Positions 1 through 6,700 of a DNA stretch of 12,628 bases are shown here, one piece after another. How positions within the stretch are numbered: position 1 is the stretch's first letter; each line of letters begins with the position of its first letter. The position numbers and the translations under genes are program-made. The notes beneath the pieces were generated by a model, which was given only the letters and a program-made list of their open reading frames with translations, ran no database searches and was not told the DNA's origin. The stretch comes from Chrysochromulina parva (Eukaryota; Haptophyta; Prymnesiales; Chrysochromulinaceae): assembly GCA_002887195.1 (NCBI GenBank), contig PJAB01001724.1:1-12628 (forward strand). Reading direction: 5' to 3'.

Positions 1-1963
1 CGGAGGCAAGGACGATGCGGCTGACGGCGGTGTTGGCGAGTGCGCTGGTCAGGCCAGCGCTGGTGCTCACCGCGGTCTGCAGCTCACGGCGGTGGCTGGG
101 CACCGCGAGCTGCAGACCTCCGTTCAACCCGGGAACGACAACGACGCTGGTCTCGGTGCAGGGCAGCATGGTGCACCATGCAAGGAAAGTGAGGGCACCG
201 TGCACGCCCTGCTTCTCTCGATGCCGATGTGGCCGAGAGCGAGGAGACTTGGCGAAACGACGGTGCCATGCCATGAGCGATGCCATCAGCAAGCACCCCC
301 AGCACACAAGCTGCCGGTGATCAGTATGCTGTGGCCATCCAAAGCATGAGCAGACTCCACCGAAAAGCCAGTAGACGCCACCCGTTGGCAAGAGGGTAGC
401 GTCACTGTAAGGCACGCAGGACCAACCGACTCCCGGATCGGGTGCTCGTGCGGCATGCGCAAGCGGCTTGGCGAGATCCACTGGGCAGCCCTTGTCAAGT
501 ACGCCGAAGCAGAGCACAAGGAGGCCTTCCTTCGAGCGCGCACCCCCGCATCGGGCGTCTTGTGCTGCGAAGGCAGCATCGAGGGGACGCCATGCCCCAA
601 GGCAGCTTGCATCGACCTCAACTCCCTCTCGGTCGTCGAGTGAGGCACCGAGCTGCCAGGGTTGCACATGCAAAGCACGCACGACATCGAGCACGTGTGC
701 AAGATCTGGAGCCATCGTCAGGTCAGAGTCCGAACGGCACGGTGGCGTCTTGGGTGGGGGCATCGACAGGCCCGGTGACGTAAAGTGCTCACGACGGCGC
801 TGTACATGCTCACGACGGCGCGGGCGATGCTCGTGATGGCACGGTGGCGTCTTGGGTGGGGGCATCGATGACGTGAAGTGCTCACGACGGCACGAGCTTA
901 AGCCGGAGTTTGAAGTGCTCACGACGGCGCGTACGATGCTCATTGCGGCGCGGTGGGTGCTCACGATGGCGCGCGATGTGCTCACGACGGCACGTACGTT
1001 GCCCACGACGGCACGTATGGTGCCCATCACGTCGCGTCCCGTGCCCGTGACGGCGTGTGAAGTGCCCGTGACGGCGCGCATGGTGCCCAAGACGGCGCGT
1101 ATGGCGCAGAAAAGGCACTCGGAGCCGGGGCCGCCGTCGTCGCAAACAGCATTGGAGGTGAAGCACGGGTCCGAGCAGATGCTAGGCGGTGGGTTGGGTG
1201 CCGGAGGCGCCGCTGGTGGCCGTGGAGGCGGCGATGGCATGGAGACGCGCCGCCCACAGTCGCCGCATTCGGTGCCGTGGGCGCACGTTGCGAAATCGGA
1301 GCCGGGGCCGCCGCCGTCGCTGCACGAGCTGCCGCCGGCGTTGTGGCAATTGCTCGCGCATACCATGCCAGGGGAATGGGGCGGCGGGGGCGGCGACGCG
1401 GTGCGCCCGTCGCAGTCGACGCAGTCGTTATCGCAGATCGGGAACTCGGAGACGGGGCCGCCGTCGTCGCACTCGGCGTCGCAGAAGCACGTCTTCGTGC
1501 AGATGTCAGTGCCGGCACGCAAGGGGGCTGGGCTGGCCGCCGGCGATGGTAGCGATTGGCCTGGGCCGTAGTCGGCGCCTTCGGGGCCCAACTGCCCATT
1601 CGGGTACTTGGCGTCCGGGCTGCCAGTACCAGAGGGGGTCCCCGCCGGCGGAGGGGGCGGCGCTCTCGGCACGCGCGGGCAGCAGTCCACGCAGTCGGTG
1701 CAGTACGCGCACATTGAAAAATCGGAGCCGGGAGCGCCGCCATCGTCGTCGTCGCAATCGTCCCCATCGTCCTCCGAGGCGAAGACGCAAGCGTCTGTAC
1801 CGAGTGACGGCGGGGGAGGCGAAGTGGCGCCGAGGAAGAACTGACGGCTTGCCCGGGCCCAAGGCGCCTCTGCCCCATCAAAGGAAGTAGAGGTCATGCT
1901 CTCGGCGCGCGCGCCCAGGGCGGCGGCGACGAGCAAGAAGGGACAGCAAGCAGAGCGACCCAT
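1..1963 (-). CDS. Secreted Cys-rich, Pro-spaced modular protein (3' end outside window)
   Basis: I do not know the specific function; it is probably a secreted or cell-surface protein. The ATG at 1963 opens a signal peptide (MGRSACC, hydrophobic FLLVAAALG, cleavage likely after ARA, residues 1-20). Four Cys modules follow, separated by Pro-rich linkers: about residues 56-97 (CVFASED, GGAPGSDF, CTDCVDCC), 152-187 (CDDGGPVSEF, CDNDCVDC), 202-239 (SDGGGPGSDF, GTECGDCG) and 263-286 (CDDGGPGSE, then the pattern breaks). The fourth module lacks its final GTxCxDC half. From residue about 287 the frame runs into nine perfect-length heptad repeats (consensus TxRAVVG). It then stays open without a stop to base 1, giving at least 654 codons. 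Domain-level support is good for 1115-1963. The part left of about 780 is uncertain: an intron or an end of the gene could lie there, and a plus-strand frame at 350-643 also looks protein-like. No GT donor is obvious at the module break. Confidence 0.65.
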   Translation of the reverse strand, partial: MGRSACCPFLLVAAALGARAESMTSTSFDGAEAPWARASRQFFLGATSPPPPSLGTDACVFASEDDGDDCDDDDGGAPGSDFSMCAYCTDCVDCCPRVPRAPPPPPAGTPSGTGSPDAKYPNGQLGPEGADYGPGQSLPSPAASPAPLRAGTDICTKTCFCDAECDDGGPVSEFPICDNDCVDCDGRTASPPPPPHSPGMVCASNCHNAGGSSCSDGGGPGSDFATCAHGTECGDCGRRVSMPSPPPRPPAAPPAPNPPPSICSDPCFTSNAVCDDGGPGSECLFCAIRAVLGTMRAVTGTSHAVTGTGRDVMGTIRAVVGNVRAVVSTSRAIVSTHRAAMSIVRAVVSTSNSGLSSCRREHFTSSMPPPKTPPCHHEHRPRRREHVQRRREHFTSPGLSMPPPKTPPCRSDSDLTMAPDLAHVLDVVRALHVQPWQLGASLDDREGVEVDASCLGAWRPLDAAFAAQDARCGGARSKEGLLVLCFGVLDKGCPVDLAKPLAHAARAPDPGVGWSCVPYSDATLLPTGGVYWLFGGVCSCFGWPQHTDHRQLVCWGCLLMASLMAWHRRFAKSPRSRPHRHREKQGVHGALTFLAWCTMLPCTETSVVVVPGLNGGLQLAVPSHRRELQTAVSTSAGLTSALANTAVSRIVLAS
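350..643 (+). CDS. Possible protein fragment on the plus strand, no clear start
   Basis: This frame is open from just after a TGA at 345-347 to a TGA at 641-643 (98 codons) and has a natural-looking composition. It contains an amphipathic helix-like stretch (GEIHWAALVKYAEAEHKEAF), then CCEGSIEGTPCPKAAC and a terminal IDLNSLSVVE. An ATG lies at 455, but the coding-like character begins upstream of it, so this may be the last exon or the remnant of a gene. I do not recognise the family. It overlaps, in antisense, the open frame of the Cys-rich gene, so at most one of the two is likely to be translated here. Confidence 0.25.
   Translation, partial: ADSTEKPVDATRWQEGSVTVRHAGPTDSRIGCSCGMRKRLGEIHWAALVKYAEAEHKEAFLRARTPASGVLCCEGSIEGTPCPKAACIDLNSLSVVE
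736..868. repeat. 31-bp direct repeat pair
   Basis: A 31-bp block starting GGCACGGTGGCGTCTTGGG is identical at 736-766 and 838-868. Each copy is followed by a related GTGACG / TGACGTGAA stretch and then a GTGCTCACGACGG unit. It appears to be a local duplication of about 100 bp that carried part of the 21-bp array with it. Confidence 0.85.
785..1103. repeat. 21-bp tandem repeat array, in frame with the Cys-rich gene
   Basis: Nine consecutive units of exactly 21 bp occupy 915-1103, with plus-strand consensus GTGCTCACGACGGCGCGTAYG (GTGCCC in place of GTGCTC in the right half). Two more clean units lie at 785-826, and degenerate, insertion-bearing ones at 827-914. On the minus strand each unit gives seven codons (T/S-x-R-A-V-x-G/S), so copy-number change would not break the reading frame. 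Confidence 0.9.
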
Positions 1964-2274
1964 TTGACAACTTGGGGAGTTTCTGATTACTACGTAATTA
2001 ACATTAGTCAGTCAGTTTCGTCGCGGTCCCCCCGCGCTCACCACCGTCAGTCAGTAAGTTAGTCAGTTTCGTCGCGGGCGATTATATTGTAACGTTAAAA
2101 AACCCGAGTGGAGCCGGGACACATGGATCACACAGACGAACCGGTACATGTGCCCGTGTGTCGTTGTGTCCCGTGTGTGTCCCGGCTCCCCCCGGTGTTT
2201 TTAACGGTTCAATAGTACATTGTCAGATGTTCAAGAGTTCAAGTTGCCCACCCCCAAAACACGCTCGCGCGAGA
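1964..2274. other. Intergenic region: promoter of the Cys-rich gene and 3' flank of the cyclodeaminase gene
   Basis: No coding frame is convincing here. The region is less GC-rich than its surroundings (AT-rich patches near 1981-2010 and 2081-2100). A 17-bp direct repeat AGTCAGTTTCGTCGCGG occurs at 2010-2026 and 2061-2077, and a 130-bp inverted repeat lies at 2085-2214. Both flanking genes are on the minus strand, so the region must hold the upstream gene's polyadenylation site and the downstream gene's promoter. I see no convincing TATA box or AATAAA. Confidence 0.6.
2085..2214. repeat. Imperfect inverted repeat, MITE-like
   Basis: The left arm 2085-2123 (TATTGTAACGTTAAAAAACC, then GAGCCGGGACACA) pairs with the right arm 2176-2214, matching at 33 of 39 positions. 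The loop is 52 nt and contains a second TGTGTCCCG copy. The outermost bases are TA on both sides, compatible with a TA target-site duplication of a Tc1/mariner-type non-autonomous element, but TA is also simply palindromic. A folded transcript structure or 3'-end element is the alternative. Confidence 0.6.
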
Positions 2275-3534
2275 CTATAGCTTGCTGTCGCTGCGTGCCG
2301 GCGCGCTGGCCTGCTCCAACGCAAGCTCCGCAATCTTGGCATCTTGCACCGCGACCCCCGTGCTGTCGAAGATCACGAGCCCCCGCGGCCGCACACGTGG
2401 CCCGTCGAGCCACGCGCCGAACTCGACGACGGCGTCGCTCTGGATCAGGCCTGAGAAGGGGTGCACTCCGGCTCATCAGTGGCAATCAGTCGCAACCAGC
2501 TCTCAGCGGCGCTCAGTGGCAATCAGAGGCATTCAGAGGCACTCAGTGGCACTCAGTGGCAATCAGTGGAAATCGTACCAGCACGGATCGCATGCTGCAG
2601 CTCGCCATCAGTCGTCATCAGTCGTCATCAGTCGTCATCAGCCTTAATAAGTCGTACCGGCACGGATCGCATGCTGCAGCTCGCCGCGCTCAAAGCACTG
2701 GGCTCGCGAGTCGGCGACGCACAGCGAGGCGGCGGCCACGAGCGCCGTATCAAGCTCCTGCTTCCCGGGCGCGTCTGCCCCGATCGCGTTGATCAACACG
2801 TCACGCCGGCCGCCGCTGGCCGCCTCGGCGATGCGGTTCAGCCATTGTAATTGGACGAGAGGCTCGCGGGCGGGCGTGACGGTGATGAGGAGCTGCGCGT
2901 CCGCGCACGCGGCCTCGAGCGAGGGTGCGGCCTCGCTCGCCCAGCCGTCACGGCGCAGCTCGGCCACGAGCGCATGCATCTGCTCGGGACGGCGCGCCCA
3001 GCACAGCACGCGCCGGCATGACACGACCGACGCGAGCAGCCGCAGCTGCCAGCGCGCCTGCACGCCGCAGCCGATGACGGCGATGGTCGAGAGGTCGGCG
3101 GGCGCAAAGTGCTGTGCACTGAGCGCGCCCGCCGCGGCGGTGCGCAGTTCGGTCAGGAAGCCGCCGTCGAGGAAGACCGCCCTCGGTGCAAAGGTCGTCT
3201 GCGAGAAGACGAGCACGAGGCCGCTGTTGAGCCCACCGCCGCCCGCGGCGACCTTGGCAACAAAGACCGAGCCCCCGTTGACGTACGCCGACTTGACGCA
3301 CGCCTGCGCATCCGGGTGTCCCACAAAGTGCGCGAGCGGCGGCTGCCCGAGTGTCTGGATCGGCGCCACGGAGACGAGCCCGCGGCTGAAGGCGATGAAG
3401 CCGTCGGCCATGGCGCTGATCACGTCGGCAGGCGGGAGCGCGGAGATTATCGAGAGGCACTCGGAGAAGTGGAACACGCGAGGAGGCTCAGGCTCGGCCG
3501 CGGCCATCGAGGCAAACCAAGAGTCGTTTGACAT
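2275..3534 (-). CDS. Ornithine cyclodeaminase / mu-crystallin family protein, two exons
   Basis: Model: exon 1 3534..2658, exon 2 2471..2275 (stop TAG), about 358 aa, near the family's usual length. The family uses NAD(P)(H); ornithine cyclodeaminase turns L-ornithine into L-proline plus ammonia, but relatives are ketimine reductases or amino-acid dehydrogenases, so the substrate is not settled. Visible hallmarks: LTELRTAAAGALS (128-140), the Rossmann dinucleotide motif GCGVQA (155-160) after the strand TIAVI, INAIGADAPGKQELD (248-262) with the family's conserved Asp, and RGELQHAI (283-290). Exon 2 supplies the C-terminal VVEFGAWLDG and FDSTGVAVQD. Without splicing, exon 1 would end after RAGTTY at 2644 and lose that segment. 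Donor G|GTACGA at 2657. The acceptor is either AG at 2473-2472 or AG at 2467-2466; both keep frame. No targeting peptide is evident. It is divergent from the filamin-type gene, 147 bp ATG to ATG. Confidence 0.9.
2472..2657 (-). repeat. Intron of the cyclodeaminase gene with CTGAT array and a copy of the exon 1 end
   Basis: Read on the minus strand, the intron starts GTACGACTTATTAAGG. It then has several ACTGATGACG units, a near-exact copy of the last coding bases of exon 1, and a second series of CACTGATTGC / CACTGAGTGC units ending near GATGAG. The copy at 2571-2606 matches 2650-2685 at 34 of 36 positions, offset 79 bp, and includes its own G|GTACGA donor-like site. Confidence 0.8.
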
Positions 3535-3681
3535 CTTCTCCCAATGTAAACTACGGAAAAAGCGAGCGCACTTGAACTGGGCCGACAGGTGACCATCACG
3601 ACGCCTCTATGACGGCATTCACAAGGAAATTCGATTGGCTTTTGAACAATGGAGGCCTCCTGAGTGTGCCCAGTACCGGCG
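3535..3681. promoter_or_regulatory. Compact bidirectional promoter region
   Basis: These 147 bp separate the two divergent start codons, so both promoters and 5' leaders must lie here or overlap the coding sequence. There is a CCCAAT at 3540-3545 and an ATTGG at 3634-3638 (CCAAT on the other strand), but no clear TATA box. The chosen ATG of the filamin-type gene (3682) has G at -3 and G at +4. Upstream ATGs lie at 3609 and 3649; the latter opens a five-codon frame (MEAS-like, TGA at 3661-3663). Confidence 0.5.
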
Positions 3682-3743
3682 ATGGCCGCATCGCGTGCCC
3701 TGTACCCGGCGACGCCGCGAAGCTCGTGGCTCGGCAGGGCTAA
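3609..3743 (+). other. Upstream frame: uORF or alternative first exon
   Basis: ATG at 3609 opens a 44-codon frame (starting MTAFTRKFDWLLNNGG, later VPGDAAKLVARQG) ending at TAA 3741-3743. It overlaps the start of the filamin-type gene in another frame. Its composition looks natural for a protein. It could join the main frame if a short 43-nt intron 3695-3737 (GTGCCC to GGCAG) were removed, giving a different N-terminus. Otherwise it is a translational uORF or chance. Confidence 0.3.
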
Positions 3744-6700
3744 GCATGTCACCTTTGACGGCCCGGCGAAATGGCAGGTCATCGTCGGCGTGCCCACCTC
3801 TGTCTTCGTCGATCTTTCCCGCGCGCGGCCTGCGGGCGAGAACCGGCCGCCGTCGCGACTGCGCGTCGAGGTGCTCGACGGCTACTCGGCCAAGGCGGGC
3901 TCGCCCGAGCCGCTCGTCGTATGGAGTGTGGAGCGCAGCGTGTCCAATGACTCCGACTCGCTCGAGGTGCCGGTCGGGCCGCTCGCCGTGGCGGGAGACC
4001 TGCACATTGCCGTTTATCTCGACGGCCAGGCCGTCCGCGACTCGCCCCAACCGCTGCACGTGACGCCGGCGCCACCCTCGGCCGCGCACTCGGAGCTCAT
4101 CGGCGGACCAACCGGCTCGCGCGTCGTCGCCGTCGCCGGCGCTCCGGCCGTCTTCTTCGTGCTCCTCCGCGACGGCTGCGGCAACCGATGCGTCGGTGGG
4201 CTGCGTGCTCACCTGCAGCAGCACTACGCGGCGGCTCTGCATCTGATGCGCAGCATGGCCGCCGGGCCGCCGCGCCCGCCCCAAGACGATCACGCCGGGA
4301 TCCACGGTAGCGGCGCCGTGAGCGGCGGCCTCTACGGCGATGGCAGCGGCGGCGGCGGCGACGGCGACGGCGGCGGAGGCAGCGGCGACGGCGGCGGAGG
4401 CAGCCTGAATGCTCGGGCTGCGAGCGCGCGGGAGCTTGTCCTCAGATCAACTCCAGTGCCGCCCGCGCCAATCTCCCGCATCCTGCGACCAAATGAACAG
4501 CCCCCCTTGGCTCCGATGACCGTCCCGATCAGCGCCGTCGTGAGCAACTCGGCTGCCTCGTCCGCCGCCGCCGCCGCCGCCGCGGCCACCGCCGCCGAGG
4601 ACGCGCAACTGGCGGCGGCGGTGGCGGGCTTGAGAGTTGACGAACCTGACCCGGAGGGGCGCGTCGCGGTGAGCACCTCTGATGACCTCTGATGATGGCT
4701 GATGGCCTCTGATGACGTCTGATGACCTCTGATGATGGCTACTGATGGACGCCTGATGGCCTCTGATGACGTCTGATGGCCTCTGATGGTCTCTCTGAGT
4801 GCATGCTGTGCGATGCTTGCAGGTGCACTTCTCGCGCCGGCTCGCGGGAGAGTACGAGGCGGTCGTTCACATGAACGGGCAGCGGCTCATGCCGCCCTTG
4901 CTCGTCGAGGTGCGATCTCGCCATTGATTGCCCTTGATTGCTTAAGCCCCCCACTGACACACCCCTCCCACCCCTTCACTCACTTCCGCCTACCCCCTTA
5001 CTTACGCATAGGTGCGTGCCGCCGCGGCCCACGCCCCCAACTGCCACTGCGAGGGGGCGAGCCTGGACGAGGCCGTCGCAGGCCGCGAGATGAGATTCAA
5101 TCTCGTCGCATTCGACCGGTACGGCGCCACAGACTGCCCTCCGGCCCTGTGATGGCCCTCCGATGGACCTGTGATTGATCTCCGATGGACCTCCGATGGA
5201 CCTGTGATGGACCTCTGATGGACCTGTGATGGACCTCCGATGGACCTCTGATGGATCTCCGATGGACCTCCGATGGATCTCCGATGGACCTCCGATGGAT
5301 CTCCGATGGATCTCCAGCTGATCTCCGATGGACGTGGATTGCCAGTTACGGCAATCGGAGGCTCAAGGGTGGCGAGTCAGTGAGCGGTTGGCTCCATATT
5401 AGGCAACCCCTCGCCGTTGGCAACTCGAATCCCATATTAGGCAACGCCTCGTCCGCCCAGTACGGCGCGCGCATGCGCGAGGTGAGCGCCGTAATGGGCG
5501 CGAGCGGCGGCGGCGGCAGTCCGCATCAGATGATGAGAGCGCGAGAGAGCCTCGGCATGATGAGCCGCGCGCTCTTCAGCGGCATGGAGCCGCCCGGCGG
5601 CGCGCGCGTCAAGGTGAGAGGACGTCGCTGAGTGTGCATGCTGATTGCGTGTTGAGTGCATGCTGATTGCGTGTTGAGTGCATGCTGATTGCGTGTTGAG
5701 TGCATGCTGATTGCGTGTTGAGTGCATGCTGATTGCGTGCGGCACACGCGTCGTGGTGGGCATGTCCGATGGCGTCTGATGGCGTCTGAGGACCTGCTGA
5801 TTGCGACCCTCATCAGGTGAATATCACCGATTGCGGCGATGGGACGTACCAAGGGACCTACCGTGCGCCGATCGCGGGCGTGTACGAACTTCACGTGACG
5901 ATGCACGGCGAGGCTGTGAGCGGTTCACCCTTTGACGTGCAGGTGATTGCGACTGATTGCGACTGATTGCGACTGAGTGTGCGTGATCACTGGTGCTGCC
6001 GTCGTACAACGGCGAGAACAACTGATGGCCTCTGATGGCCTCTGCTGGCCTCTGCTGAGCGCTGATGACCTGCCTCATCAGGTGCTGCCGTCGTACATCG
6101 GCGAGAACACCGCTCCGTCCTCGGCGAGCGGCCAGGGGCTGCGGAGCGCCGTCGCGGGCACCAAGGCGACGTTTCAGATCGTACCTCGCGACCCGCGTGG
6201 CCACGTCATCAACAGCATCGAGCAGCTGCCCGCGCTCAAGGTACCGCGCTCATTGCGGACTGACTGCGGACTGATGACGCCCTGATGACGCCCTAATGAC
6301 GCTCTGATGGCGCCCTAATGACGCTCTGATGACGCCCTAATGGCGCTCTGATGGTGCCCTAATGACGCACTGATGGATCTCTGATAGGCGCTCTGATGAT
6401 GCCCTAATGACGCCCTGATGACGCTCTGAGAACCTCTCCCTAATTTGGCAGGTGCGCGTGGTCCATCGAGAGACCTCCGCACATGCCGCCACGTGGCTTC
6501 GAGCGGGCCCAAGTGCCGAGCTCGAGGTGTGCTACTGCGCCGTGCATGCAGGCCCACACGACGTGTGGGTGCTGCTCAACGGCAACCCGCTGCCCGGCTG
6601 CCCGTATCACGTCAACGTCCGCCCCGCACCCGTCTGTCCAAATGCGGCGACAATTGACGGTCTGACGCGTCTCTCGGCGCCGCCGGTAACGACACACTCT

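Noticed and set aside
1027..1881. Long minus-strand frame rich in Ala, Pro and Arg
   Set aside because: It lies in another frame over the Cys-rich modules. The frame starting at 1963 has a signal peptide and recurring Cys motifs, so this one is a GC-driven shadow.
2644..2658. Stop after RAGTTY as the true end of the cyclodeaminase
   Set aside because: The conserved C-terminal FDSTGVAVQD segment lies downstream at 2275-2471 in a compatible phase.
4332..4676. Minus-strand Pro/Ala-rich frame opposite exon 1
   Set aside because: Antisense of GGC-rich and GCC-rich low-complexity coding sequence, with no domain features.
5437..5906. Minus-strand frames with repeated HALNTQSACTQHAISM-like peptide
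   Set aside because: They are translations of the 22-nt intron 4 repeat. The plus-strand exon continuity explains the region.
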